Source: an uncultured Clostridia bacterium (GTDB lineage: Bacteria > Bacillota > Clostridia > Oscillospirales > Ruminococcaceae). From it: a stretch of 64,000 nt of DNA. A model generated the notes under the pieces. The model ran no database searches, was not told where the DNA came from, and saw only the letters and a program-made list of their open reading frames with translations. Positions 35,241-44,619 of this stretch are shown here, in pieces (positions within the stretch are counted from its first letter, which is position 1; each line of letters starts with the position of its first letter). Where the stretch lies: contig CAMCPM010000008.1 in NCBI GenBank assembly GCA_945876755.1, positions 41,262 through 105,261 on the forward strand. The letters are read 5' to 3'. The translations under genes were made by a program, and so were the position numbers.

Positions 35241-37028
35241 GTGAAATATTCCGTAAAAACCAAGCTGATAGCAGTAACTCTTGCTGTTTTTGCCTTTGCG
35301 GCAGCCGTTTTCTCTCTTATCTCATACTCGGCGGCAAAACGTTCTGCCGAAGCAGTCGTTACGTCGCTTATCGACCAAAGTGCCGTTTCAGCGGCAGACG
35401 CGCTTTCAGGCAGGATAGAAGCCGTTACTGCAATTGCCAATGATATTTCCCACGATGCGGCTATCAGCCGTGCGGTTGACAGCCTGCGCCTGAGACTGCT
35501 CGAACTCCGCAACGAAAGCTCTGTGCCTAAAGGTACAACGTTTGATATAGTTAATTCTTCCGATATGCGTTCTCTGGACGGCTCTTCGGATTATTCCTCA
35601 AATGAAGCCGTAAAAAGTGCAGTCAGCGGCTATGCAATGATGTCCGAGCCCTATGACCTTAACGGAAAAAGTGTTGTGTGCTATTCCGTACCGCTTGATT
35701 ATATTTCCGAAGAACGTGCCTGCGTGCTTGTTTGCATAGCTGAAAGCAGCTTTTTTGAAGATACGTTTAATGACATATCTCTCGGAGACTCCTGCGCTGT
35801 TTACGTTACCGACGGAAACAAGGTTATTGCAGGCAAGCCCTCCGACCGTCGGGACATTTACTCTGCAGAAGTCAAAATCGACGGCAGAAACGGCTGGTCT
35901 CTCTGTATTGAAGCCGTACCGTCAGAGCTTATGCCCGATATTTCCTCGGAAATTGCCGCAGCAGTCGGGATCTCCGTCCTGCTGGCAGCATTGATGTGTA
36001 TTATAACCGCCTTTATCCTCAGCAGAACTTTGAGTCCGATAAAAAGAATGACAGACAGAATTTCTGCTCTTGCCGACGGTGACTTCACCTCGCCTGTTCC
36101 CGATGTCCGTTCAAAAGACGAAGCAGCAGCAATTTCAGATGCTCTTAACAGAACTATTTCCGCACTTAACGGCTGCGTAAAAGAAATCACAGCATCAATA
36201 TCCGGCGTTGCCGACGGCGACATATCCGACAGCGTATCTTCTTATCCCGGCGATTTTGCAATGATACACGACGCACTTTCCGACGTAAAAAAATCACTGC
36301 GCACGGCTCTGTCAAAAATCCGTCTGTCGTCCGAATCGGTTCTGGACAGCGCAGAAAAAATCGGAGAAAATGCCGTTGTCGAAGCCCGTACCCCGAATAT
36401 TGATCTTGAAAATACCTTTGAAAACTGCAATGATATCTGCGGATATACTGAAGCAACGTCATCCAAGCTTTCCGAAGCAAGAGAAATGCTTGCCGAAGAA
36501 CAGAAAAAGCTTGCCTCACTTACCGAAGCAATCACCGCGATCAGTCTGCATACCGACGATATAACCGATATCGTTTCACAAATCGAGGATATTGCTTTCC
36601 AGACAAATATCCTTGCCCTCAACGCCGCTGTTGAAGCCGCCACCGCAGGAGAATACGGCAGAGGCTTTGCCGTTGTAGCGGACGAGGTTCGCTCGCTTGC
36701 CCAGAAAAGCTCGGAGTCGGCAAAATCAACAACTGCGCTTGTTGAAGCAACAGTTGCGTCTATTTCAGGAGGAACAGCTCTTGCGAAAGAAACAGCAGCT
36801 CTTCTTGAAGAAGCTGTCAGCTGTGCGGATGAAGCTTCGGAGTATATGTACAAGCTTGAAGCTGCCGCCAAGGATTATACATCCGCCGCCAAAGCAGCGG
36901 AAGAAAAAATCATCGCACAGATTTCCGAATTTATTCCGCCGCCTGCATATGTCAGCAACGAAAGCACAAACGCTATCGTAACCGAAGCGCAAAAGCTTCG
37001 TGATATTGCAGACTCATTCAAAACATAA
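35241..37028 (+). CDS. Methyl-accepting chemotaxis protein
   Basis: A 595-residue transmembrane chemoreceptor. TM1 lies at about residues 8-30, an external Cache-like sensor domain follows to about 235, TM2 is near 240-262 ([19 protein letters not shown]), then a HAMP linker ([20 protein letters not shown]). The signalling hairpin tip is [15 protein letters not shown], then [20 protein letters not shown]. It transmits ligand signals to CheA/CheW, which are not in this window. The start is GTG with AAGGAG seven bases upstream. No C-terminal CheR pentapeptide is visible. It implies a motile or chemosensory-competent cell, or an alternative use of the pathway. Confidence 0.93.
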   Translation: MKYSVKTKLIAVTLAVFAFAAAVFSLISYSAAKRSAEAVVTSLIDQSAVSAADALSGRIEAVTAIANDISHDAAISRAVDSLRLRLLELRNESSVPKGTTFDIVNSSDMRSLDGSSDYSSNEAVKSAVSGYAMMSEPYDLNGKSVVCYSVPLDYISEERACVLVCIAESSFFEDTFNDISLGDSCAVYVTDGNKVIAGKPSDRRDIYSAEVKIDGRNGWSLCIEAVPSELMPDISSEIAAAVGISVLLAALMCIITAFILSRTLSPIKRMTDRISALADGDFTSPVPDVRSKDEAAAISDALNRTISALNGCVKEITASISGVADGDISDSVSSYPGDFAMIHDALSDVKKSLRTALSKIRLSSESVLDSAEKIGENAVVEARTPNIDLENTFENCNDICGYTEATSSKLSEAREMLAEEQKKLASLTEAITAISLHTDDITDIVSQIEDIAFQTNILALNAAVEAATAGEYGRGFAVVADEVRSLAQKSSESAKSTTALVEATVASISGGTALAKETAALLEEAVSCADEASEYMYKLEAAAKDYTSAAKAAEEKIIAQISEFIPPPAYVSNESTNAIVTEAQKLRDIADSFKT

Positions 37029-37048
37029 AACCTGTAACAAAAAGCTTC

Positions 37049-37088
37049 GCCCGACGGTATTATATGATACCATCGGGCGATTTTTTAT
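37049..37088. terminator. Bidirectional terminator between chemoreceptor and hybrid kinase
   Basis: CGCCCGACGGTAT (37049-37061) pairs with ATACCATCGGGCG (37068-37080) with one mismatch; six T follow on the plus strand and a TTTTT follows GAAGC on the minus strand, so it serves both convergent genes. Confidence 0.88.
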
Positions 37089-39973
37089 ACAATTTCAAGA
37101 ATGTGCTTCACAGACGCCTCAGCCTTTTCATATGCGAAATTATCAACATTTCTGCGGCTGCTTTCAAGTTCTTCGGCAACGGTTTTGTTGTCATAACCGA
37201 ACTCAAGAAGCATATCCAGAATTTTAAGCGCCTCATGCGAATCAAGCGTGTCCAAAGCCTCAAGAACATCATTAAGCTTTGATTTCAGCAGCTGCTTGTC
37301 AACAGGCGGCTTGTCCGCACCGCCGCTTTTTTCCGTTTCAACAAACGGCTTGATATGTTCAACAACATCACTGTACCGTGCGATCAGAGTAGGCGTGTCA
37401 TACATTATCTGCTTGTAATTTTCCTGCTTACCTGCCGCCTCAAGGCTTTTTGCCATATCTGAAAGCCCTTTCGCACCGATCGCCATAGCAGAACTTTTCA
37501 GACCGTGAACCTCAGTAGTGTAATTTTTATAATCTCTGTTCTGAGCCGTACTTTCAATTCGGGAAATAATCTCATCGGCAGTTTCCATAAACGTTTTGAG
37601 TATAGCAAGATATGCGTTGAGATTTCCGCCGCAAAGCTGAAGTCCAGCCTTAACGTCAACATTAGGGATAAGGAAGGTCTCCTCGCCGGCAGAAGATGCA
37701 GAAGATTCAGACGAATTATCAGCAACGCCTATACCTGCTATGTCAAAATCCGATAAACCTGACGCAGTATTCTGACTGTTTCTGTCAACATAGCTTATCA
37801 TCTGCTTAGGAAGCCATGTTTCAAGTATTTTTTCAAGCAGCGGAATCTGAATAGGCTTTGAAATAAAATCGTTAAAACCCGATTCAATAAACATTTCACG
37901 GGCGCCGCTTACAGCATTTGCAGTAAGCGCAACAATGGGAAGCTCCTTGCTGTATACGTCCTTCTGCGAACGGATAATCTTTGTAGTATCAACACCGTCA
38001 AGCTCCGGCATCATGTGGTCCATAAAAACAAGGTCGTAATACCCCGAATTTATCATTTCAATAGCCTTTCTGCCGCTTTCCGCAAGGTCAGCCTTTATTC
38101 CGTAAACCGAAAGCAGATGCGAAGTAACATTAAGATTTACCTTGTTGTCATCAACCACAAGAACATGAGCGTCAGGAGCATATATGACTGTGGATTTTTC
38201 TTCAGAAATTGTAGTTTTTGCAGCAGTTTTTGAGATAGGAGAAGCGTCCGAAACCGTCTGAACAAGCACAACCTTGAACACCGAACCTTTTCCGTATTCA
38301 CTTTCAACCGTAATGCTTCCGTCCATCATGCCGGCAAGGGTCTTGGAAATAGGAAGTCCTAGACCCGAACCTTCTATCTCACGGTTCTTTTTGGTATCGA
38401 CCTGCTGAAAGTTCTCAAACAGCTTGGGGATATCCTCTTTTTTTATACCGATACCCGTATCGGAAATTTTAAACATAATAGAAATTTTATCATTGTCGCG
38501 GTTCAGTTCTTTTACAGAAAGAGCGATATATCCGCTTTTGGTAAACTTGACCGCATTGCCGAGAAGATTAATAAGTATCTGCTTTATCCTTACCTCGTCG
38601 CCGAACATTTTCTTAGGCAAACGCTTGTCAATGTCGATCTTGAAATCAAGATTTTTCTTGTTTCCAAGCTGAACATAAATAATACTTATAACATCGTTAA
38701 GCATTTCCTCGGTATTGTATACAGCAGGCACAAGTTCGAGCTTTCCCGCTTCAATCTTGGAAATATCAAGAATATCGTTAATAATTGAAATAAGGTTTTT
38801 TGCAGCAGTTTTAATATCGCTTGCATAAGTGTAATTCTTTTCCTGCAAACACAGCTCCGCAAAGCCTGTAATAGCATTCATAGGCGTGCGTATCTCATGG
38901 GACATATTGGCAAGGAAATCGCTCTTTGCACTGTTTGCCATGTCCGCTTTTCTTCTCATTTCAATAAGCTGGTCAACATATTTTTTGGTTTCTGTGACGT
39001 CAAGAACCAGTACCGAATACCCCTTTTCGCTGCCGTCGCTGTTATAAAGCCTTGAAATATGCTTTTCATAGTATTTTCCGTCAATTTCAAATTCGGTATT
39101 TTCATTTTCGTTAACAAGGCCTGCAACCAGCTTCATTGCATCGTCAGACTTCCATTTTGAACCGCCGGAAATAGCGGGAAAAATTCTTCTTGCAGCAGGA
39201 TTTGAATCAATAACGTTCATCTTCAAATCGGTAACGATAAGAGCGTCATCCATTGTTTCGATAATGCTGTCTCTTGCGGAAGTGACCATATCCGACTTCT
39301 GACAGCGCAATATCACAATGCTTATTATCATTACGGTCAGACACATTACTATAGACGAAGGGTTAAAATATCCCAGAAGTTTGAATTGGTATGATATCAT
39401 TGCCGCCGAAGGGAGAAGCACAGCAAGAAATACGCACATCATATGCTTTGAACCTGTTACTCCCTTTTTGTGACATCCATAAGCTGCAATAAAAATAATC
39501 ATAACGGTCTGAATTATCATTGATACCATCAGAATATAAAATCCAACGGCATATTCGACCTCTGCGGCAAAAAAGCCGGCGTCCGTTACAGGAACGACGT
39601 TTTTATAGTAAAAATGCAGCTGCCTGTCAGAAGCTGCCGCAGCAATTCCCGTCAAATCGCCGATAAGCAGTATAATGCTGACAGCACCCGGAATTTTCAC
39701 TTGACACAGGTCGCATACAAACAGGTACAGCAGATACAGCGCCAGCGCAGAGCCTGTTATATCAAAAACCTTGACCGAAGCGGCAGCGTCGCAGTTTTCT
39801 GAAAAAATAACCAAAGTATATCCGAAAGCATTAATAAAAGCGGCAATGAGAGCCGCCGTAAGAACGGTATGCTCCCCTGCCCTTTGCTTTGAAAAAACAT
39901 ATACTATGTATACAAAAATAATTGCCGTACCAAAAATTTGCAATGTCAGCAGAAAATTCGTCATATCCCCCAC
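37085..39973 (-). CDS. Membrane hybrid histidine kinase (PAS, HisKA, HATPase, REC, Hpt)
   Basis: A 962-residue phosphorelay kinase. The N-terminal 215 residues hold about seven membrane segments. A PAS domain follows (about 225-330), then HisKA with the phosphorylated His in FLANMSHEIRTPMN (about 350), HATPase_c (about 455-575; NLLGNAVKFT, GTGIGLP-like GSGLGLPISKTLAG), a receiver domain (about 605-725; VLVVDDNKVNLNV, FMDHMMPELDG) and a C-terminal Hpt domain with its His in VHGLKSSAMAIG (about 824). All relay residues are present. The phosphate could pass on to the neighbouring HD-GYP regulator. The GTG at 39973 and ATG at 39964 are both possible; a hairpin lies between the SD and GTG. Confidence 0.93.
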   Translation of the reverse strand: MGDMTNFLLTLQIFGTAIIFVYIVYVFSKQRAGEHTVLTAALIAAFINAFGYTLVIFSENCDAAASVKVFDITGSALALYLLYLFVCDLCQVKIPGAVSIILLIGDLTGIAAAASDRQLHFYYKNVVPVTDAGFFAAEVEYAVGFYILMVSMIIQTVMIIFIAAYGCHKKGVTGSKHMMCVFLAVLLPSAAMISYQFKLLGYFNPSSIVMCLTVMIISIVILRCQKSDMVTSARDSIIETMDDALIVTDLKMNVIDSNPAARRIFPAISGGSKWKSDDAMKLVAGLVNENENTEFEIDGKYYEKHISRLYNSDGSEKGYSVLVLDVTETKKYVDQLIEMRRKADMANSAKSDFLANMSHEIRTPMNAITGFAELCLQEKNYTYASDIKTAAKNLISIINDILDISKIEAGKLELVPAVYNTEEMLNDVISIIYVQLGNKKNLDFKIDIDKRLPKKMFGDEVRIKQILINLLGNAVKFTKSGYIALSVKELNRDNDKISIMFKISDTGIGIKKEDIPKLFENFQQVDTKKNREIEGSGLGLPISKTLAGMMDGSITVESEYGKGSVFKVVLVQTVSDASPISKTAAKTTISEEKSTVIYAPDAHVLVVDDNKVNLNVTSHLLSVYGIKADLAESGRKAIEMINSGYYDLVFMDHMMPELDGVDTTKIIRSQKDVYSKELPIVALTANAVSGAREMFIESGFNDFISKPIQIPLLEKILETWLPKQMISYVDRNSQNTASGLSDFDIAGIGVADNSSESSASSAGEETFLIPNVDVKAGLQLCGGNLNAYLAILKTFMETADEIISRIESTAQNRDYKNYTTEVHGLKSSAMAIGAKGLSDMAKSLEAAGKQENYKQIMYDTPTLIARYSDVVEHIKPFVETEKSGGADKPPVDKQLLKSKLNDVLEALDTLDSHEALKILDMLLEFGYDNKTVAEELESSRRNVDNFAYEKAEASVKHILEIV

Positions 39974-40004
39974 AAAACGGACTGAACCGTTTTATTTGCT
40001 CCTT
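39974..40004 (-). promoter_or_regulatory. SD-hairpin-start arrangement of the hybrid kinase
   Basis: On the minus strand AAGGAG (39999-40004) is followed by CAAAT, then a perfect 7-bp hairpin AAAACGG-TTCAGT-CCGTTTT (39974-39993), then GTG. In linear sequence the SD is 25 bases from GTG; with the hairpin folded it is 5 bases away. This decides for the GTG start if the hairpin forms. Confidence 0.55.
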
Positions 40005-40012
40005 TCAGAAGA

Positions 40013-41149
40013 TCAATGCTCTTTAGCCATAAGGCACTGCTCGATTTTATCGCTGATTCCGACAAAAATATCCGTAAGCTCAGGGTCGAAGAAAATACCC
40101 CTGTCCTCAATAATGATCTGCATAGCCTTTTCGTGTGAAAAAGCTTCCTTATATGAACGTCTTGAAGTAAGCGCGTCATAAACGTCAACAATTGAAAGTA
40201 TCCTTGCGCAAAGCGGTATCTGCTCTCCGCTGATGCCTGTGGGATAGCCTGTACCGTTCCAGCGTTCATGATGATAAAGTGCCATATCGCGAGCAATATG
40301 CAGAAATGCTGTATCAGCACTTTCATCAATATTCATTGTATCGCAGATCTTTTCAAAAGTAACAGCACCCAGCTGCGAATGATGGACCTCCTCAACGGAA
40401 GTAAAGATATTCTGAAAAGTATCTCCGCCGATTTTGGCATGAGTTTTCATATGTTCAAATTCTTCTTTGTCAAGAGCCGACTCCTTGCGCAGAACGCAGT
40501 CGTTGATACCGATTTTTCCGATATCATGCAAAGGTGCAGCACGAACAAGGTCGCGCATATATTGTGGAGTGAGAATATCCTTATACGGTTCAAGAGTTGA
40601 AAGCTCATCAAGAAAAACCGAAAAATATCTGGTAGTATTTTTGATATGACCGCCCGTTGTACCGTCACGCGACTCGACCAGCTCGGCAAAACAAGTCGAC
40701 ATAACATCCTGAAGCCGTTCAATGACCGCAGTTTTTTCATCGACCATATCCTCAAGATTATGACGGTATGTACTCAGCTCAAGCTGAGTCTCAATACGGC
40801 TAAGCATTATCTCAGTAACAAAGGGCTTTCTGATAAAGTCAACAGCGCCCAGTTCAAGACATTTCAGCTCCATGGCAGTATCCACCTCGGAGGTGAGGAT
40901 AATAACCGGTATCTTGTTTGTTTCCGGGTCGTTTCTCAGTTGTACAAGCACCATACAGCCGTCCATTTCCGGCATATTGATATCCAGCAGAATAAGGTCG
41001 GGCTTGACCTTTTTCAGGAATTTAAGCGCCTGCATACCCGAAATAGCCAAGGTCAGCCTATACCTGTCACCAAGAAGCTGCTCAGCATATTTCAGGTTTG
41101 CCGGAACGTCGTCAACAACAAGAATATGTTTTTTTAATATATCAGGCAT
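40013..41149 (-). CDS. HD-GYP domain response regulator (RpfG type)
   Basis: A 378-residue protein with an N-terminal receiver domain (ILVVDDVPANLKYAEQLL; phospho-acceptor Asp in LILLDINMPEMDG; Lys in FIRKPF) and a C-terminal HD-GYP phosphodiesterase domain. The metal motifs are intact: HDIGKIG and HHERWNGTGYPTGISG. Such proteins hydrolyse cyclic di-GMP (sometimes cGAMP) on phosphorylation. It sits between fapA and the hybrid kinase, so the kinase is its likely partner. ATG 41149 is chosen; GAAAGGA is about 13 bases upstream, and a TTG at 41170 or ATG at 41161 cannot be excluded. Confidence 0.9.
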   Translation of the reverse strand: MPDILKKHILVVDDVPANLKYAEQLLGDRYRLTLAISGMQALKFLKKVKPDLILLDINMPEMDGCMVLVQLRNDPETNKIPVIILTSEVDTAMELKCLELGAVDFIRKPFVTEIMLSRIETQLELSTYRHNLEDMVDEKTAVIERLQDVMSTCFAELVESRDGTTGGHIKNTTRYFSVFLDELSTLEPYKDILTPQYMRDLVRAAPLHDIGKIGINDCVLRKESALDKEEFEHMKTHAKIGGDTFQNIFTSVEEVHHSQLGAVTFEKICDTMNIDESADTAFLHIARDMALYHHERWNGTGYPTGISGEQIPLCARILSIVDVYDALTSRRSYKEAFSHEKAMQIIIEDRGIFFDPELTDIFVGISDKIEQCLMAKEH

Positions 41150-41170
41150 ATACGTCAGCATTCCTTTCAA

Positions 41171-42574
41171 TTACAGCGGAGAAGCATGGATTATTCCGTC
41201 CTCGTCAAGAGAGATTTTCGTCCGCACATATTCGGCTTCTGCTTTAAAAACAGCATCGTTAATAACGATTCTTACTCCCGGATAAATGTATCCCTTGCAG
41301 CTTATTGAAAGATACTGCCTGTTTGAAAGCGAGGTATCTATTTCATCAATACGCTTGCGAAGGTTGTTGATATCAACACCCATAAGTATCTTCTGACGGC
41401 ACGCATTGCCGAGTATCTTTTCCTTATCCTCGGGAAGAGTGCGAAGCTCCTTTTTCTTTTCATTAAGGAAGTTGATGATAAGGATCAAGTCGTCAAGACT
41501 TTTCTGCATTTTTTCGATTTTTTTCAGCACCTCGTTTTTTTCCTCGGAAAGAAGCGCATTATCGCCAACAGTCAGGAGAGTCGGCGTGTAATTTTTTGTA
41601 CCGATATTTGATATCTCGGCGCTGCTGAGACTGGTGTAAGTTCCGCCCATAAGACCGCCGTTGCTGCCCTTTACATTAAGGCTTCCGCAGTAAACATCGC
41701 AGATAACAAAGTTGGAAGAAATAAGCTCACCATCGCAGCGGATATTTGAATGTTCGCAGAAGTTAATAGTTACCGAACCGTGCGCAACGATTTTTGAATT
41801 AATGCAGCCCTTTTTGATTATGATATCGCCGTCCGCTTCAAGAGTAGCGCCGTTAACGTTTCCGGCAACAACAATATTTGCGTTTGAGGAAATTTTAAAG
41901 CCCTCAAGGACCTCGCCCTTAACGATAACATCGCCCACGAAGTTGATATTTCCTACGGATGCGTCAACATCTCCGGGAATCGTTACGACTTGGTCAATAA
42001 CAAAAGCATTGTTCTTGAAATTAATATTTCCGTCGCACGAAGCAATGATCTGAGTACCTTCCTCGTTGAGAGCAGTATTTGTTCCCACAGTATAGGACGC
42101 CTTCTTGCCGACGATCTGCCTTAATACCTGACCGCGGACGTCCATACCCGGCTCACCCTCGGTAGGAAGAGTAATATCCGCAATAATGTCGCCCTTGTGA
42201 ACAGTCCTGATAAGACCGAGATTTTTATAGTCCACAAAGCCGTGTTCATCTTCAACAGGAGCAATTTTAACCTGCTTTTCATAGTGGTATGTGATAGTAC
42301 CGTCAATACCGTTGACAGCAGGCTTCCATACCGCAACAAGAGTTCTTTCGCCGTAAAGCTTTTCATTTGCGATACGTTTTATAGCACTGTCATCGATTCC
42401 ATATGTAATTTTAAATTCCGAAAGCTTCTTCATAATATCATCATAAGAAACCTCTTTGCCGCCGTTTTCGGGAGGTTCGGCAGTTACATAAACTTCGGAA
42501 CAGTTTGTGGCAACAGAAACCGATATTTCACAATCAACAGGCGGATTATAAACAGTATTAATATTTTCAGACAT
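41171..42574 (-). CDS. FapA family protein (DUF342)
   Basis: A 467-residue FapA (flagellar assembly protein A) family protein. The N-terminal wing (about 1-170) includes LPTEGEPGMDVRG; the centre (about 180-330) is a right-handed beta-helix polymer-like domain with repeated GDVxxxGxxxxGxIxxxG units such as GDVIVKGEVLEGFKI and GNVNGATLEADGDI; the C terminus has a coiled coil around LLSEEKNEVLKKIEKMQKSL. In Vibrio FapA acts in flagellar positioning together with signalling proteins, which fits the neighbouring c-di-GMP genes. GGAGGG precedes the ATG. First gene of the operon fapA, HD-GYP, hybrid kinase. Confidence 0.88.
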   Translation of the reverse strand: MSENINTVYNPPVDCEISVSVATNCSEVYVTAEPPENGGKEVSYDDIMKKLSEFKITYGIDDSAIKRIANEKLYGERTLVAVWKPAVNGIDGTITYHYEKQVKIAPVEDEHGFVDYKNLGLIRTVHKGDIIADITLPTEGEPGMDVRGQVLRQIVGKKASYTVGTNTALNEEGTQIIASCDGNINFKNNAFVIDQVVTIPGDVDASVGNINFVGDVIVKGEVLEGFKISSNANIVVAGNVNGATLEADGDIIIKKGCINSKIVAHGSVTINFCEHSNIRCDGELISSNFVICDVYCGSLNVKGSNGGLMGGTYTSLSSAEISNIGTKNYTPTLLTVGDNALLSEEKNEVLKKIEKMQKSLDDLILIINFLNEKKKELRTLPEDKEKILGNACRQKILMGVDINNLRKRIDEIDTSLSNRQYLSISCKGYIYPGVRIVINDAVFKAEAEYVRTKISLDEDGIIHASPL

Positions 42575-42690
42575 AATATCCCTCCGTTTCCGTATAAAAG
42601 CATAGTACCTTTTTTGTGCAAATTTTCATTTGAAATTTACATTTAATACAAAACGGCAGTTTTTTGCGCAGTTATACTTATCTAAGTTTA

Positions 42691-42719
42691 TTATACACGA
42701 TTTAAATAAAAATTACAAT
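42691..42719 (-). promoter_or_regulatory. Promoter of the fapA signalling operon
   Basis: On the minus strand TTGTAA (42714-42719), a 17-base spacer and TATAAT (42691-42696) with TG three bases upstream of the -10. The leader is about 110 bases; I checked it for a GEMM c-di-GMP riboswitch and found none. The rest of 42720-42867 is AT-rich with nothing recognisable. Confidence 0.72.
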
Positions 42720-42867
42720 AGCTGTTTCCAATTTGGCGTATTTTTGTTTATTTATTACAAATTTTATTACAATATTTTACTTAAAAGCAAAATATATTTT
42801 TAATAAAGTGCCTAAGCCGCTGCTGTAAAATAAAAAACCCGTAAAATAAAAATTAACGTAAACCTTG

Positions 42868-42896
42868 TTGCAATGACAAATAAAATATGCTATACT
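42868..42896 (+). promoter_or_regulatory. Promoter of the carboxynorspermidine dehydrogenase-like gene
   Basis: TTGCAA (42868-42873), a 17-base spacer and TATACT (42891-42896). The palindrome TGAAC-TTGTTT-GTTCA (42903-42918) lies at the expected start point and could be an operator. Confidence 0.72.
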
Positions 42897-42948
42897 ATTA
42901 AAATGAACTTGTTTGTTCAACTTTTCATTTGAAAGGACTGTTGTCAAA

Positions 42949-44151
42949 TTGGGTAAAGCATTAATTATCGGCTGCGGCGGAGTCGCCTCTGTAGTGATCC
43001 ATAAGTGCTGTCAGAATTCGGATGTTTTTGAGGAGATCATGATAGCCTCCCGTACAAAATCCAAGTGCGACGCTCTTAAGGAAAAGCTTCAGAATACCAC
43101 AAAAACCAAAATCTCAACAGCTAAGGTCGACGCAGACAGCGTGACCGAACTTGTTGCTCTTATGAAAGAGTTCAAACCGGATATTTGTATCAACGTTGCG
43201 CTTCCGTATCAGGATCTGACCATTATGGATGCCTGCCTTGAATGTAAGGTAGACTATGTTGATACGGCTAACTATGAGCCTCTCGATACTGCAAAGTTTG
43301 AATATAAATGGCAGTGGGCATACCGTGAAAAATTCGAGAAAGCAGGTATCACCGCACTTCTCGGAAGCGGCTTTGACCCGGGCGTAACAGGCGTTTTCTG
43401 CGCCTATGCACAGAAGCACTACTTTGACGAGATAAACTATATTGATATTCTCGACTGCAACGCAGGCGACCACGGCTACCCGTTTGCAACAAATTTCAAC
43501 CCTGAAATAAATATCCGTGAAGTTTCCGCAAAGGGAAGCTACATTGAGGACGGCAAGTGGATAGAGACCGAACCTATGGAGATCAAGCGTGTATACAACT
43601 TCCCCGAGATCGGCGAAAAGGATATGTACCTGCTTCACCACGAAGAGCTTGAATCACTGGCGCTCAATATCAAGGGAATAAAGCGTATACGCTTCTTTAT
43701 GACATTCGGACAAAGCTATCTCACTCACCTGAAATGTCTTGAAAATGTGGGTATGACTTCAATCGAGCCTATCGAGTTCGAGGGTAAGAAAATCGTTCCC
43801 CTCCAGTTTCTTAAAGCAGTCCTCCCCGACCCCGCTTCACTCGGACCAAGAACAAAAGGCAAAACCAATATCGGCTGCATAATGCAGGGCTTCAAGGACG
43901 GCAAGCCTGTTAAGTATTATGTTTACAACGTATGTGACCATCAGGAGTGCTATAAGGAAGTTGGCTCGCAGGCTATTTCCTACACAACAGGCGTACCTGC
44001 AATGATAGGCGCAATGATGGTAATGACAGGCAAATGGAAAAAGCCCGGCGTTTACAACATTGAGGAATTTGACCCCGACCCGTTCATGGACGCACTCAAC
44101 AAGTGGGGACTCCCCTGGAAAGAAACCTTCGACCCTGAGCTTGTTGATTAA
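42949..44151 (+). CDS. Carboxynorspermidine dehydrogenase-like protein (saccharopine dehydrogenase family)
   Basis: A 400-residue NAD(P)-dependent enzyme of the saccharopine dehydrogenase family. The N-terminal Rossmann motif is ALIIGCGGVASVVIHKC, followed by the family segments CINVALPYQDLTIMDACLE, VDYVDTANYEP and GITALLGSGFDPGVTGVFCAYA. This subgroup acts as carboxynorspermidine or carboxyspermidine dehydrogenase, condensing aspartate semialdehyde with a diamine on the way to (nor)spermidine in many gut anaerobes. The partner decarboxylase is not next to it. The start is TTG with GAAAGGA 11 bases upstream. Single gene with its own promoter; the substrate is inferred from family. Confidence 0.87.
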   Translation: MGKALIIGCGGVASVVIHKCCQNSDVFEEIMIASRTKSKCDALKEKLQNTTKTKISTAKVDADSVTELVALMKEFKPDICINVALPYQDLTIMDACLECKVDYVDTANYEPLDTAKFEYKWQWAYREKFEKAGITALLGSGFDPGVTGVFCAYAQKHYFDEINYIDILDCNAGDHGYPFATNFNPEINIREVSAKGSYIEDGKWIETEPMEIKRVYNFPEIGEKDMYLLHHEELESLALNIKGIKRIRFFMTFGQSYLTHLKCLENVGMTSIEPIEFEGKKIVPLQFLKAVLPDPASLGPRTKGKTNIGCIMQGFKDGKPVKYYVYNVCDHQECYKEVGSQAISYTTGVPAMIGAMMVMTGKWKKPGVYNIEEFDPDPFMDALNKWGLPWKETFDPELVD

Positions 44152-44185
44152 GCTACCCGGCAGCGCAAAATATATTGATTTGATA

Positions 44186-44218
44186 AATAGCCTGAGAAGA
44201 ATTTATTCTCAGGCTATT
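44186..44218. terminator. Strong 13-bp hairpin after the dehydrogenase
   Basis: AATAGCCTGAGAA and TTCTCAGGCTATT (44186-44198 with 44206-44218) enclose a 7-base loop. On the plus strand it is followed by A residues rather than T, so it is not a standard terminator, though it is well placed 35 bases after the stop codon. Confidence 0.5.
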
Positions 44219-44256
44219 AAAAAATCTCCCGTATTTATAAAAATCACAAAAAGTCC

Positions 44257-44285
44257 TTGACAAATCAAAAAAGCTGTGATATAAT
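44257..44285 (+). promoter_or_regulatory. Promoter of tRNA-Leu(GAG)
   Basis: TTGACA (44257-44262), a 17-base spacer ending in TGTGA, and TATAAT (44280-44285): consensus with extended -10. Confidence 0.85.
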
Positions 44286-44305
44286 AATAAAGCTTTAAAA
44301 ATCAT

Positions 44306-44389
44306 GCGAGTGTGCTGGAATAGGCAGACAGGCACGTTTGAGGGGCGTGTGTCTTTGACGTATGGGTTCAAGTCCCATTACTCGCACCA
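44306..44389 (+). tRNA. tRNA-Leu (anticodon GAG)
   Basis: The acceptor stem GCGAGTG pairs with TACTCGC, anticodon loop TTGAGGG gives GAG (reads CUC and CUU), a class II variable arm follows, the T arm has GGG-TTCAAGT-CCC, and CCA is encoded at 44387-44389. Confidence 0.95.
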
Positions 44390-44393
44390 GAAT

Positions 44394-44440
44394 AAGTCCG
44401 CAGATGGCGTATCAACGTTGTCTGCGGACTTTCTGTTTAT
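44394..44440 (+). terminator. Terminator of tRNA-Leu(GAG)
   Basis: AAGTCCGCAGA (44394-44404) pairs perfectly with TCTGCGGACTT (44421-44431), followed by TCTGTTTAT. The T tract is short, but the stem is strong. Confidence 0.75.
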
Positions 44441-44454
44441 GTTGCCTGACAATA

Positions 44455-44494
44455 GAAAAATAAAAAGCCTGCTTCTCAAAAGAGAAACAGGCTT
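44455..44494 (-). terminator. Terminator of tRNA-Ser(GGA)
   Basis: On the minus strand AAGCCTGTTTCTC, a TTTT loop and GAGAAGCAGGCTT are followed by TTTATTTTT, immediately after the tRNA. Confidence 0.88.
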
Positions 44495-44587
44495 TGGCGG
44501 AGAAGGAGGGATTCGAACCCTCGATGAGCTATTAACCCATACACGAGTTCCAGTCGTGCGCCATAAACCGGGCTAGGCGACTTCTCC
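44495..44587 (-). tRNA. tRNA-Ser (anticodon GGA)
   Basis: The acceptor stem GGAGAAG pairs with CTTCTCC, the anticodon arm CACGA-CTGGAAC-TCGTG gives GGA (reads UCC and UCU), a long variable arm is present, the T arm is GAGGG-TTCGAAT-CCCTC, and the discriminator G is followed by an encoded CCA. Confidence 0.96.
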
Positions 44588-44619
44588 ATATTTTATGCCG
44601 CTGTTTAAACGACTTAATA

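Noticed and set aside
42575..42690. Possible c-di-GMP riboswitch in the fapA leader
   Set aside because: No GEMM core sequences are present; the leader is AT-rich and unstructured by eye.
44304..44576. A 90-codon open frame over the tRNA-Leu and tRNA-Ser genes
   Set aside because: It is translation of tRNA and terminator sequence, not a gene.
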